From: Microbacterium schleiferi
GTDB lineage: Bacteria > Actinomycetota > Actinomycetes > Actinomycetales > Microbacteriaceae
Length of the DNA stretch: 64,000 nucleotides
Assembly: GCF_015565955.1 (NCBI RefSeq)
Contig: NZ_CP064760.1
Location: forward strand, 2,294,001-2,358,000
Reading direction: 5' to 3'
Below, piece after piece: positions 1 through 8,940 of the stretch. The notes beneath the pieces were generated by a model. That model was not told the origin of the DNA. It ran no database searches and saw nothing but the letters and a program-made list of their open reading frames with translations. Positions within the stretch are counted from its first letter, which is position 1. The number at the start of each line of letters is the position of its first letter. A program made the position numbers and the translations under genes.

Positions 1-624
1 GAGATCGGCCACGGCGGCGGTGAGTGAACCGCTCTGCTGGAACCTCGCCCACAGCTGCGGGTGAATGCGGGACAACTGCAGCCTGTCGGCCGGCGTCGAG
101 TACACGCCCCGGCACACGGTGTCCACGATGGTGGCCGCCAGCGGTGCGCCGAGACGGTCGGCGACGAGCGCGTGGAAGGAGGGTTCGGACGCGGGCACGG
201 GGAGGATTTTCTCTGTCGCCCCGGGGACGAGTGCTCGAACATCCTCGGCAGCGGGGTCGGCGGGGATGCCGAGGATGCTCCGACTCGGCAGCGGAGCGCG
301 ACGCACGGCGCCTCCCTCATCGGACACGACCAGCCAGGCGCCGGTCGGATCGGGTTCGACGATCTCCACCGGCAGCGACAACTGTGCGATGAGCGCGGGA
401 ACCGCGTCGGTGCGGGTCGCAAAGGACTCCGCACCCGCGTCGACGAGGATGCCGTCCCCGACGGCCGCGGGCGCGAGCATCCCGCCGACCCGCGCGGACC
501 GCTCGAGGACGACGGTGCGAAGCCCCGCCGCGCTCGCCTCGACGGCCACCACGAGCCCGGCGATGCCGCCGCCGACGATGCAGAGGTCGACGTCGGCGGC
601 AGCCTCGGCGTGGGGGTTGCTCAT
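1..624 (-). CDS. hemG: Protoporphyrinogen/coproporphyrinogen oxidase, partial (N-terminal 208 aa)
   Basis: The gene runs off the left edge, so only the N-terminus is present. The protein is an FAD-dependent oxidase of the HemY/HemG type, which in Actinobacteria oxidises coproporphyrinogen III in the coproporphyrin-dependent haem route. The dinucleotide-binding motif GGGIAGL lies at about residues 18-24, followed by an ERSARVGGM segment typical of FAD amine-oxidase-fold proteins. The ATG at 624 overlaps the hemE stop codon as ATGA, so the two are translationally coupled in one minus-strand operon. The reading frame is continuous to the window edge. The family is clear; whether the substrate is proto- or coproporphyrinogen is inferred from phylum only. 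Confidence 0.88.
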   Translation of the reverse strand, partial: MSNPHAEAAADVDLCIVGGGIAGLVVAVEASAAGLRTVVLERSARVGGMLAPAAVGDGILVDAGAESFATRTDAVPALIAQLSLPVEIVEPDPTGAWLVVSDEGGAVRRAPLPSRSILGIPADPAAEDVRALVPGATEKILPVPASEPSFHALVADRLGAPLAATIVDTVCRGVYSTPADRLQLSRIHPQLWARFQQSGSLTAAVADL

Positions 625-1751
625 GCGGCATCCGTGCGCTCGTGCACGCGGCGCACGAGTCGGGTGAGCACGTCGGGGTCGGTCTCGGGAGGGACCCCGT
701 GACCCAGGTTGAAAATGTGCGCCCGCGCGGCGCGCCCCTCTTCCAGAATGCGGTCGGTGGCCTCGTCCAGGACCGCGGGCGGGGCGAACAGCAGCGCGGG
801 GTCGAGGTTGCCCTGCACGGTGACGTCGGCATCCAGGCGCGTCAGGGCGTCATCGAGCGCGACGCGGTGATCGATGCCCACGATGTCAAGATCGAGGGTC
901 GCGATGTCGGCGAGCAGGTCACCGGTTCCCACGCCGAAGTGCGCGAGCGGAATGTGGGCGAGGCCCGATCCCGCGGGCGGGCGGACGGCGCGCACGTGGT
1001 CGAGGGTCGCGCGAGAGGCGGGGAGCGCCGCCGCCCGATAGACCGAGGGAGCAAGAGATCCGGCCCAGGAGTCGAACAACTGCACGCTGCTCGCCCCGGC
1101 TGCCACCTGCACCTGGAGGAAGACGCCACTGATCTGGGCGAGCCACGCGGTGAGGTCCGCCCATGCGGCCGGATCCTCGTGAATAAGGCGGCGAGCGCGC
1201 AGGTGGTCCTTGGACGGCCCGCCTTCGACGAGGTAGGCGGCGAGGGTGAACGGCGCGCCGGCGAACCCGATGAGCGGGATCGGCTCGCCCCACGAGGCGC
1301 TCTCCTGCGCGAGCATCTCCGTCGTGCGGGCAACGGCATCCGCGATGGGCTCTGACCGCTCGCGGATGCGCTCGGGATCGATGGCGGTGAGCTGCGCGAC
1401 CTGCGCGGCGGTGCGCACCGGGTCGGTGAACACCGGGCCCCGCCCGGGAACGATCTGGACGTCGACTCCCGCGAGCACGAGGGGCACGACGATGTCGCTG
1501 AAGAAGATCGCGGCATCCACCCCGTGCCGGCGCACCGGCTGGAGCGTGATCTCGCTCACGAGGGCGGGATCCAGGCACGCGTCGAGCATGGACTGCCCCT
1601 GCCGCAGCGCGCGGTACTCGGGCAGCGAGCGGCCGGCTTGCCGCATGAACCAGACGGGGGTGACATCCGGCCGGTCGCCGAGGCTCGCGCGAAGGAGACG
1701 GGAGCTCCGGGTCGCGTGCGCAACGAGCGGATGCTGATCACTGAGCTGCAT
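621..1751 (-). CDS. hemE: Uroporphyrinogen decarboxylase
   Basis: The enzyme decarboxylates the four acetate side chains of uroporphyrinogen III to give coproporphyrinogen III in cytoplasmic haem synthesis. About 376 aa, the usual family length. The family signature PVWFMRQAGRSLPEYR, containing the substrate-binding Arg residues, is near the N-terminus, and a GFAGAPFTLA segment follows mid-protein. I chose the ATG at 1751 (MQLSDQ), which has a GAGGGA ribosome site just upstream, over an in-frame start 8 codons earlier. It is first in a hemE-hemG operon and divergent from hemA across about 140 bp that holds two palindromes. Confidence 0.95.
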   Translation of the reverse strand: MQLSDQHPLVAHATRSSRLLRASLGDRPDVTPVWFMRQAGRSLPEYRALRQGQSMLDACLDPALVSEITLQPVRRHGVDAAIFFSDIVVPLVLAGVDVQIVPGRGPVFTDPVRTAAQVAQLTAIDPERIRERSEPIADAVARTTEMLAQESASWGEPIPLIGFAGAPFTLAAYLVEGGPSKDHLRARRLIHEDPAAWADLTAWLAQISGVFLQVQVAAGASSVQLFDSWAGSLAPSVYRAAALPASRATLDHVRAVRPPAGSGLAHIPLAHFGVGTGDLLADIATLDLDIVGIDHRVALDDALTRLDADVTVQGNLDPALLFAPPAVLDEATDRILEEGRAARAHIFNLGHGVPPETDPDVLTRLVRRVHERTDAA

Positions 1752-1793
1752 AGGTCCCTCACCGGCAGAAAGCACGGCTGGTCGTCGATGGCG

Positions 1794-1809
1794 GGCGCGG
1801 ATCCGCGCC
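1794..1809. promoter_or_regulatory. 16-bp perfect palindrome in the hemE-hemA divergent region
   Basis: GGCGCGGATCCGCGCC is self-complementary over 16 bp and lies between the two divergent haem genes. It could be an operator or a hairpin in the hemE leader. No regulator can be assigned from sequence. Confidence 0.4.
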
Positions 1810-1811
1810 GG

Positions 1812-1831
1812 AGTTAATCGATATACTAACT
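1812..1831. promoter_or_regulatory. Candidate operator/promoter: AGTTA-N10-TAACT with internal TATACT
   Basis: An A/T-rich island in a GC-rich region carries inverted AGTTA/TAACT half-sites 10 bp apart. A good -10 hexamer, TATACT at 1822-1827, points toward hemA. A repressor bound here would cover the hemA promoter and lie in the hemE upstream region. The binding protein is unknown. Confidence 0.45.
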
Positions 1832-1893
1832 GCTGGTCACGCTGCCGGGCACTCGGCTGGGCACGACGACCGAGACGCGCGAACGAAAGGGGA

Positions 1894-3210
1894 ATGCCGG
1901 TGCTGGTCTGCCTTTCGGCGAATCATCGGGCGACACCCTTCGACGCCCTCGAGCGACTCTCGTCCGTCGGCGAAGACCTCCGCGAGGGCGTGCCGCTGGC
2001 GCACGAATCGATCGGTGGCGCCGTCGTGCTGGCCACCTGCAATCGCTTCGAGGCCTACCTCGACGTCGACGTTCAGGACGATGTCTCGCCCGAGTCCGCG
2101 GTCGATGCCGCACTCTCCGAGATCGCCCGCACCTCGGGGATCGGCTTCCGCGAGCTGCACGATTCCATCGACGTCACGGTGGGCAACCGCGTCGCCCACC
2201 ATCTGTTCGCGGTGGCCTCGGGGCTCGAGTCGGTTGTCGTCGGCGAAGACGAGATCGCCGGGCAGGTACGCCGCGCCTACGACGATGCCCGGTCGTCCGG
2301 CATGACCACCCGCTCGCTGGAGCACCTCTTCGACCGCGCAAGCGAGACCTCGCGCGCCGTGAAGAACTCGACGCAGCTCGGCGAATCCGGCAGATCGCTC
2401 GTGCGCCTCGCGCTCGAACTCGCCTCCTCGCGCATCACCGACTGGGCCGCAGCCCGCGTCCTCCTCGTGGGAACGGGGCGCTACGCCGCCGCCGCCCTCG
2501 CTGCCCTCCGCGTGCGCGGCGCGGGCGACGTCCGCGTTCTCTCGGGTTCAGGCCGCGGCGCGACGTTCGCCGCACGCCACGGGCTGGTCGCGGTGGATCC
2601 CACAGCTGCGGACGGTGACCTCGCACAAGCCGACGTCATCGTCACGTGCACGACGCGGGAAGCCCTCGATGCCGCCCGCCTCTCGGCCGCGCGGGAACGC
2701 AGCGCCGCAGCCAACGAACACGTCCTGATCATCGACCTCGGGATGCCGCGCAACGTCGCCCCCGATGTGCAGAATCTCACCGGTGTTGAGCTCCTCGACC
2801 TCGACACCATCCGCATCCATGCCCCGATCGACGAGATCGCCTCCCTCGCCGATGCGCGGGCGCTCGTGAGCGCTGCCGCTACCCGCCACGCGAGCGTGCG
2901 GCGCGTGCACGATGTCGCCCCCGCGGTGCTCGCGGCGCGTGGCTGGGTGCAGCAGCTTCTGGATGCCGAGATCACGCGCCTTCCGACCCGGAACGGTGCG
3001 CCGGCACCCGAGTCCGAGCGAGCCCTGCGCCATTTTGCCGGCGTGATCATGCATCACCTCGTGGCACGCGGTCATACGCTGGCAGCATCCGGCGAAGGAG
3101 ACCGGTGGAGCCGCGCGATCGACACGGTCTTCCCCTCCTCGGATGCCGCGGCCGCGGCGCCGTCCTCCCCCGCTACCGACACCCGACCACCTACCGCAGA
3201 CTGCGCCTGA
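1894..3210 (+). CDS. hemA: Glutamyl-tRNA reductase
   Basis: Reduces glutamyl-tRNA(Glu) to glutamate-1-semialdehyde with NADPH, the first committed step of C5-pathway tetrapyrrole synthesis. 438 aa, family length. The catalytic Cys sits in the motif LATCNRFE (about residue 49), followed by the conserved SGLESVVVGEDEI segment and a central Rossmann-type domain (VLLVGTGRYAAAAL). The C-terminal dimerisation helices are present. An AAAGGGG ribosome site precedes the ATG. It is divergent from hemE/hemG. The next co-directional gene is a LacI regulator 15 bp downstream, but hemB/hemC do not follow. Confidence 0.95.
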   Translation: MPVLVCLSANHRATPFDALERLSSVGEDLREGVPLAHESIGGAVVLATCNRFEAYLDVDVQDDVSPESAVDAALSEIARTSGIGFRELHDSIDVTVGNRVAHHLFAVASGLESVVVGEDEIAGQVRRAYDDARSSGMTTRSLEHLFDRASETSRAVKNSTQLGESGRSLVRLALELASSRITDWAAARVLLVGTGRYAAAALAALRVRGAGDVRVLSGSGRGATFAARHGLVAVDPTAADGDLAQADVIVTCTTREALDAARLSAARERSAAANEHVLIIDLGMPRNVAPDVQNLTGVELLDLDTIRIHAPIDEIASLADARALVSAAATRHASVRRVHDVAPAVLAARGWVQQLLDAEITRLPTRNGAPAPESERALRHFAGVIMHHLVARGHTLAASGEGDRWSRAIDTVFPSSDAAAAAPSSPATDTRPPTADCA

Positions 3211-3225
3211 CCCTCCGGGAACGAC

Positions 3226-4281
3226 ATGCCTCGGCACAGCGACGACGTCTCCGCATCCGTGGCACCCCTGCGCCCCACCCTCAAAGACGTCGCCGCGCGA
3301 GCGGGAGTGTCCACCGCGGCGGTCAGCCAAGCCCTGAACGATCGCGGCACGCTGCGCGCCGAGACGCGTCAGCGCATCCTCGATGTCGCCACCGAGCTCG
3401 GCTACGCGCCTGACCGGTACGCGGCAGCTCTCCGACGGGGGCGCACGATGTCGATCGGCTACGTCGCCGGGGCGCCGCCGGCAGCGGAGCGCGAGGCTGC
3501 CCAGGCACAGTACGCGATGCGACAGCTCTCCGCGCTCTGCGAAGCCGCCGCAACTCATGGCTTCACCGTCACGGTGCTTCCCTCCTCGCACCCGGAGCTG
3601 CTCCGAAGCGCCCGCGTCGACGCCGTCTACGCGCCGGACGCACGCGAGAGCGACGCGATCGTCGAGCTCGCTGCCTCCTCGCGCATCCCGCTCATCACGA
3701 ACGACCTCCCGCTGCCCGCGAACACCGGCATCTGGATTCGCACGGGGTACGAAGAGGCCACCCGCGCGGCCCTCGACCTTCTCGCCGCGGGCGGGGCCGG
3801 CCGCATCGGACTGCTGACGGAAGGTCCGGGCGCCCGACGCCTCGAGATCGGTGAACACATCTACCGGGCGTGGTGCGCCGAACACGACCAGGATCCCGCG
3901 GTCGTGCACGTCGAGCCTGACCGTCGCGAATTGACCGGAAGCGTCCGTGAACTCCTTCGTCAGGGCGCCGACGCTGTCTTCTCCTATGCCCAGGAGGGTC
4001 CGGCTCTTTTCGTGGAGCTGTCCGCGCACAAGATCGTGCTCCCCCGAGACCTCCAGCTCGTCGCGCTCTGCCTCCACGACTGTGCGATGAACGCGCGACT
4101 GGGTGTCACCCATGTCTGCGTGCACCCTGAGGCCGCCCCGGCCCTCCTGCTGCCCCCGCTCCTGGCTGCACTGGACGGTGGGGAGGACCCGCACTCGCCG
4201 ATCGTGCTGCCCTGGGGTCTGGTCGGTGGATCCACGACCCTCGCCCCGGTGGCGACCCGAGCTCAGGCGAAGGCGCCGTAG
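3226..4281 (+). CDS. LacI-family transcriptional regulator
   Basis: 351 aa. The LacI-type HTH (TLKDVAARAGVSTAAVSQALN, about residues 20-40) is followed by the usual hinge region and a periplasmic-binding-protein-like effector domain that would bind a sugar or related ligand. The effector domain has an NDLPLP and TEGPGARR style unlike the classic sugar regulators, so the ligand cannot be guessed. It starts 15 bp after hemA and ends convergently with tatD, overlapping it by 19 bp at the 3' ends. No metabolic operon is adjacent, so the target genes are probably elsewhere. Confidence 0.88.
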   Translation: MPRHSDDVSASVAPLRPTLKDVAARAGVSTAAVSQALNDRGTLRAETRQRILDVATELGYAPDRYAAALRRGRTMSIGYVAGAPPAAEREAAQAQYAMRQLSALCEAAATHGFTVTVLPSSHPELLRSARVDAVYAPDARESDAIVELAASSRIPLITNDLPLPANTGIWIRTGYEEATRAALDLLAAGGAGRIGLLTEGPGARRLEIGEHIYRAWCAEHDQDPAVVHVEPDRRELTGSVRELLRQGADAVFSYAQEGPALFVELSAHKIVLPRDLQLVALCLHDCAMNARLGVTHVCVHPEAAPALLLPPLLAALDGGEDPHSPIVLPWGLVGGSTTLAPVATRAQAKAP

Positions 4282-5146
4282 ACCTCGACGGTGTTGGCGG
4301 CGATCTGAGCCGCCAGCTCGGCCACGGGCATCTCCAGCTCCGCGGCCATGAACCGCACGGTGATGGGCACCAGGTACGGAGCGTTCGGACGACCGCGGTG
4401 CGGAACCGGCGTGAGGAAGGGAGCGTCGGTTTCGACCAGGATGCGCTCCCGAGGCGTCACGGCGAGCGCATCCCGCAGGTTCTGCGCGTTCTTGAAGGTG
4501 ACGTTGCCGGCAAAGGAGAGGTAGTAGCCGCGGTCGGCGGCGATGCGCGCCATCTCGGCATCCCCGAGAAGCAGTGGAACACGGTCTTCTCGGGTGCACC
4601 CTCACGCTCGAGCACGCGAAGGACCTCGTCGTGCGCGTCGCGGTCATGGATCTGCATCGCGATCCCGTGTTTCTTGGCCAGGGCGATGTGCGCTTCGAAC
4701 GACCGGTACTGGGCAGGCTGGCCGTCGGCATCCGTGCGGAAGAAATCGAGCCCGGTCTCGCCGATCGCTCGCACGCGCGGATGCGCAGCCAGCTCGTCGA
4801 TGACCGCGATCGCCTCGTCCAGGCCCCCGGATGCCTCGTAGACCGGGGTCTCATTCGGGTGGATCGCGACAGCCGCGAGAACCTGCGGATGGTTCTCCGC
4901 CGCCCACACCGCCCAGCGCGAGGACTCGACATCGCCGGATGCCTGCACGACACCGGCGATCCCGACGGCTGCCGCGCGGGCGAGCTGCTCGTCGAGGGTC
5001 AACGGGTCCTCGCCGTCGACGATCTCAAGGTGGCAGTGGTTGTCGTAGACCGGGACCTCGAGGGGTTCGGGCCGGTCGGGGTAGGTGAGATCGCGCCGCC
5101 CGGACGCGGATCGCTCCCGCACGTAGGCGCTCGGGTCCTCAGCCAT
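4263..5146 (-). CDS. tatD: TatD-family metal-dependent hydrolase, frameshifted
   Basis: TatD family members are metal-dependent deoxyribonucleases or D-aminoacyl-tRNA-related hydrolases of the amidohydrolase fold. Metal ligands are visible: DNHCHLE near residue 34, GETGLDFF, MQIHDRDAHDE, HCFSG and ETDAPFLTP. The coding sequence is split: the frame from the ATG at 5146 fails just after HCFSG, and a second frame carries the rest (EMARIAADRGYYLSFAGN onward). Adding one G to the G run read on the minus strand (C run 4562-4565) restores an uninterrupted protein of about 294 aa, so this is a one-base deficit, likely a sequencing error. It follows metG by about 20 bp in the rsmI-metG-tatD order. Confidence 0.85.
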
Positions 5147-5167
5147 GTCGTTTCGCCCGCATCAGGC

Positions 5168-6739
5168 TTACTGCTCCACGCGGGGGAACAGCGGCGCCAG
5201 ACCGTTGACCGAGGTCCCCGGCTTCAGCAGGCCCCACACGCCGGCCTCGCGCAGCGGCTGGTCCTGCAGGCGCCCGAGCGTCTCGGCGGCGCCGAGCGCG
5301 ATCCACAGCTTCTCCGTCGCGACCGGCATCACCGGTGAGAGCAACTGGGCGAGCGCCCGCAGCCCCTCCGCGGCGGTGTACAGCACGGTCTCCAGGCGGG
5401 TGCGCTTGGCGTCGTCCTTCGCGAGAGCCCACGGCTCGTTCTCGGTGATGTAGCCGTTGAGCTCGTCCACGATCGTCCAGATCGCGGTGATCGCCTCATC
5501 GATCCGGAAACGCTCGATGGCGGCATCCGCGTTGGTCGCAGCCTCGGCGACGACACGCTGGATCGCGAGATCGGCATCCGTGTACTGCGCCGGCGGCGGC
5601 ACAATGCCCTCGAAGTAGCGCTCGATCATCGCGATCGTGCGCGATGCGAGGTTTCCGAAACCGTTCGCGAGCTCCGCCTGGTAGCGGGCCGACAGGTCCT
5701 CCCACGAGAACGACCCGTCCTGACCGAACGCGATAGCCGAGAGGAAATAGAAGCGGTACGCATCCGAACCGAAGACATCGGTGATCTCGGTCGGCGCGAT
5801 ACCGGTGAGCTTGGACTTCGACATCTTCTCGCCGCCCACGAGCAACCAGCCGTGCGCAAACACCCCGCGGGGCACCTCGACGCCGGCGGCCATGAGCATC
5901 GCGGGCCAGATGACGGCGTGGAAGCGCAGGATGTCTTTTCCGACGACGTGGTAGGCCGGCCACCGCCTCGCGAACTGCTCGGGGTCGGAGCCGTAGCCGA
6001 CGGCCGTCGCATAGTTCAGCAGCGCGTCGACCCACACGTAGATGACGTGCGAGGGGTCCCAGGGCACCTTGATGCCCCAGTCGAAGGTCGACCGCGAGAT
6101 CGAGAGGTCCTTCAGGCCGCTACGCACGAAGGAGGCGACCTCGTTGCGCGCCGACTCGGGACGCACGAAATCGGGCACCGTCTTGTAGAGCTCCAGCAGC
6201 CGGTCCTGGAACTCGCTGAGCTTGAAGAAGTAGTTCTTCTCCTGCAGCAGCTCCAGCGGCTTGGAGTGGATCGCGCAGACCTTGAGCCCCTCGAACGCGC
6301 CAGTGCCATCCTGGATCTCGGCCTCGGTCTTGAACTCCTCACAGCCGACACAATAGAGCGCCTCGAACTCGCCGGCGTAGATGTAGCCGTTGTCGTAGAT
6401 CGCCTGCACGAACTGCGTCACGCGCTCCTCGTGACGAGCCTGCGTGGTGCGGATGAAGTCGTCGTTGGCGACATCCAGGGTGCGCAGCAGCGGAAACCAC
6501 GACTCCCCCACGAGCCGATCGACCCACTCCTGCGGGGTCGCACCGTTGGCCGCAGCAGCCCGCAGCATCTTCTGGCCGTGCTCGTCGGTTCCCGTCAGCA
6601 TCCAGGTGTCGTCACCGGACTGACGGTGCCAGCGGGCAAGCGTGTCCACGGCGACCGTCGTATACCCGTGGCCGATGTGCGGGACATCGCTCGGGTAATA
6701 GATCGGCGTCGTGATGTAGAAGGAACTGCCGGAACTCAC
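5168..6739 (-). CDS. metG: Methionyl-tRNA synthetase
   Basis: Charges tRNA(Met) with methionine. 523 aa, the shorter form without a C-terminal tRNA-binding domain, as is common in Actinobacteria. Class I signatures are present: PHIGHGYTT near residue 20 (HIGH) and GEKMSKSKL near residue 308 (KMSKS). A CVGCEEF zinc-knuckle half is followed by the connective peptide. The GTG start at 6739 has a TAGACT hexamer 6 nt upstream, so it may have its own leaderless promoter. It lies between rsmI (58 bp upstream) and tatD. Confidence 0.96.
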   Translation of the reverse strand: MSSGSSFYITTPIYYPSDVPHIGHGYTTVAVDTLARWHRQSGDDTWMLTGTDEHGQKMLRAAAANGATPQEWVDRLVGESWFPLLRTLDVANDDFIRTTQARHEERVTQFVQAIYDNGYIYAGEFEALYCVGCEEFKTEAEIQDGTGAFEGLKVCAIHSKPLELLQEKNYFFKLSEFQDRLLELYKTVPDFVRPESARNEVASFVRSGLKDLSISRSTFDWGIKVPWDPSHVIYVWVDALLNYATAVGYGSDPEQFARRWPAYHVVGKDILRFHAVIWPAMLMAAGVEVPRGVFAHGWLLVGGEKMSKSKLTGIAPTEITDVFGSDAYRFYFLSAIAFGQDGSFSWEDLSARYQAELANGFGNLASRTIAMIERYFEGIVPPPAQYTDADLAIQRVVAEAATNADAAIERFRIDEAITAIWTIVDELNGYITENEPWALAKDDAKRTRLETVLYTAAEGLRALAQLLSPVMPVATEKLWIALGAAETLGRLQDQPLREAGVWGLLKPGTSVNGLAPLFPRVEQ

Positions 6740-6797
6740 CCGAGAAGTCTAGTTCGGGCGGATGCCCCGCACCCCGCGTGTGACAACGAGCGCCGGA

Positions 6798-7625
6798 TCA
6801 ACCCGCCTCACCGGGCCGGGCGAGGACCGCGTTATAGAGTTCACGGGCGGAATGACCGGATGCCGCGGCCACCTCGGCGCTGGCATCCTTGAGCCTCTTG
6901 CCCTGCGCAAGAAGATCCGCGACGTACGCCACAGCGTCCTCGAACGAGAGCCGCGGGCCGCTGGATCCCGAGACGACGACGACGATCTCGCCGCGCACGC
7001 CCTCCTCCGCCCAGGCCGCGAGCTCGGCGAGGGTGCCGCGTCGCACCTCTTCGTGGAGCTTCGTGAGCTCGCGGCATACGGCGGCTGCGCGGTCGGCCCC
7101 GAAGGCCCCGGCCATGTGCGCGAGGGTCGCTGCCAGGCGGCTCGGGGCTTCGAAAAAGACCATGGTGCGCGGCTCGGCCGCCAGCGCCGCGAGTGCCCGG
7201 CGCTGCTCGGCGCCCTTGCGTGGCAGAAAGCCCTCGAACGTGAAGCGATCCGTGGGAAGACCCGACACCGCCAGGGCCGACACAACGGCGCTCGGCCCCG
7301 GAAGCACGGTCACCCCGACTCCCGCCGCAGCCGCGGTGGCGACGACCCCGAATCCGGGATCACTGATGGTCGGCATCCCCGCATCCGAGAGGAGGAGCAC
7401 ATCGGTCTCGCGCGCCAGCTCGACAAGCTCGGCGGCGCGCGCCTTCTCGTTGTGGTCGTGGAGTGCGATCAGGCGGGGCCGGTTCTGGATGCCGAGCGCT
7501 ACGAGCAACCGCTGGGTCGTGCGGGTGTCTTCTGAGGCGATCACCTGAGCGCTCTCCAGCGCCTCGACAAGACGCCGAGTTGCGTCGCCGAGGTTCCCGA
7601 TCGGCGTGGCGGCAAGGATGATCAC
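6798..7625 (-). CDS. rsmI: 16S rRNA (cytidine-1402-2'-O)-methyltransferase
   Basis: Methylates the ribose of C1402 in 16S rRNA using SAM. 275 aa tetrapyrrole-methylase fold. The family N-terminus (ATPIGNLGD, then ASEDTRTTQRLL) and the LLLSDAGMPTISDPG motif are intact. The start is a GTG at 7625 with TAGGCT exactly 6 nt upstream, pointing to leaderless transcription. The start codon and this -10 hexamer lie inside the hairpin that follows the upstream sugar transport operon. Gene order rsmI-metG-tatD is conserved in Actinobacteria. Confidence 0.94.
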   Translation of the reverse strand: MIILAATPIGNLGDATRRLVEALESAQVIASEDTRTTQRLLVALGIQNRPRLIALHDHNEKARAAELVELARETDVLLLSDAGMPTISDPGFGVVATAAAAGVGVTVLPGPSAVVSALAVSGLPTDRFTFEGFLPRKGAEQRRALAALAAEPRTMVFFEAPSRLAATLAHMAGAFGADRAAAVCRELTKLHEEVRRGTLAELAAWAEEGVRGEIVVVVSGSSGPRLSFEDAVAYVADLLAQGKRLKDASAEVAAASGHSARELYNAVLARPGEAG

Positions 7626-7664
7626 GGCCCCAGCCTAGGCCGGACGCCTGAGGCTGGGGCCGTG
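7623..7664 (-). terminator. 14-bp stem hairpin at the end of the sugar operon, overlapping the rsmI start
   Basis: Perfect 14-bp arms lie at 7623-7636 and 7651-7664 with a 14-nt loop, directly downstream of the permease stop codon (7679) on the minus strand. It probably terminates the sugar operon, though there is no T tract. The left arm contains the rsmI start codon and its TAGGCT hexamer. Confidence 0.65.
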
Positions 7665-7678
7665 CCCATCCGAGGAAC

Positions 7679-8917
7679 TCAGCTGTTGCCGGAGCGCCGC
7701 TTGTTGTAGACGTCGAAGGCGACGGCCAACAGCAGCACGAGACCCTTCACGGCCTGCTGCCACTCGATGCCGATACCCATGATCGACATACCGTTGTTAA
7801 GCACGCCGATGATGAGGCCACCGATGATGGCGCCGCCGATCGTGCCCACACCACCCTGGACTGCCGCGCCACCGATGAAGGCCGCGGAGATCGCTTCGAG
7901 TTCGAATCCGTCACCGGCCTTCGGGCCTGCGAGGTTCAGGCGCGCCGTGAAGATCAGTCCGGCAAGCGCTGCGAGGAAGCCCATGTTGACGAAGAGCAGG
8001 AAGTCCACGCGCCGCGTCTTGATGCCCGACAGCTCCGCGGCGTGACGATTGCCACCGATCGCGTAGACGTGGCGCCCGAAGACCGACCGGTTCATGATCG
8101 TGCCGTAGAAGAGGACGAGCACGGCCAGGATGATGAGGGTCACCGGGATGCCCTTGTAGGAGGCCAGCGAGAACATGAAGAAGACGATCGCGGCCGAGAC
8201 CAGGAGGAGCTTGACGACGAACCAGACGATCGGATCGACCTCCTGGCCGTACTTGACGCGCGCGGTGCGCGACCGCACCTGATTGAGCACGAGCAGCACG
8301 ATCGCGGCAGCACCGACCAGCAGCGTGAACAGATCGGGAGTGCCCTCCCCGAAGACGCCGGTGACAAAGCCGTTGCCGAGTGCGCGGTACTCCTCGGGGA
8401 ACGATCCGATGTTCGCGTTTCCGAGGACCACGAGGGCGAGTCCGCGGAAGATGAGCATGCCGGCGAGCGTGACGATGAACGCGGGGATCCCGACGAACGC
8501 CACCCAGAACCCTTGCCACGCGCCGACGAGCGCGCCGATCAGCAGCGACAGCAGGATGGCAAGCCACCAGGGCAGGCCCCATTGGACCGCGAGGACGCCC
8601 GAGACGGCGCCGACGAAGGCGGCGACCGATCCGACCGAGAGGTCGATGTGGCCGGCGATGATGACCATCACCATGCCGATCGCGAGGACGAGGATGTAGC
8701 CGTTCTGAACGATCAGGTTCGAGATGTTCTGGGGCCGCAGCAGGATGCCGTCCGTCGTGATCGTGAAGAACACGACCACCGCGATGAGGGCGATGAAGAT
8801 GCCGTTCTTACCGAGGTCGGCCAGGATGTTGCTGAACCAGCGGGTGAATCTGTTGTCGGGCGGGTTGACGAGCGCGCCCGCTGCCGTGGATTCCGTGGTC
8901 TGGGTGTCGTTGGACAT
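7679..8917 (-). CDS. Multiple-monosaccharide ABC transporter, permease
   Basis: 412 aa BPD_transp_2-family integral membrane permease of the XylH/GguB/MmsB type, with roughly ten or more hydrophobic segments and the family motif region (FIGGAAVQGGVGTIGGAIIGG) near the C-terminus. Together with the ATPase and ChvE-like binding protein encoded just upstream it would import pentoses or hexoses. The ATPase stop is 23 bp upstream, so they are co-transcribed. The large internal segment (about residues 190-230) is longer than in RbsC but normal for XylH-like permeases. Last gene of the operon, followed by a strong hairpin. Confidence 0.9.
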   Translation of the reverse strand: MSNDTQTTESTAAGALVNPPDNRFTRWFSNILADLGKNGIFIALIAVVVFFTITTDGILLRPQNISNLIVQNGYILVLAIGMVMVIIAGHIDLSVGSVAAFVGAVSGVLAVQWGLPWWLAILLSLLIGALVGAWQGFWVAFVGIPAFIVTLAGMLIFRGLALVVLGNANIGSFPEEYRALGNGFVTGVFGEGTPDLFTLLVGAAAIVLLVLNQVRSRTARVKYGQEVDPIVWFVVKLLLVSAAIVFFMFSLASYKGIPVTLIILAVLVLFYGTIMNRSVFGRHVYAIGGNRHAAELSGIKTRRVDFLLFVNMGFLAALAGLIFTARLNLAGPKAGDGFELEAISAAFIGGAAVQGGVGTIGGAIIGGLIIGVLNNGMSIMGIGIEWQQAVKGLVLLLAVAFDVYNKRRSGNS

Positions 8918-8940
8918 GGTGTGTTCTCCTGCGCGGCCCG

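Noticed and set aside
2548..4953. 801-codon open frame on the minus strand across hemA, the LacI gene and part of tatD
   Set aside because: Antisense shadow of three real genes in high-GC DNA; its sequence is Arg/Gly-rich without any family pattern.
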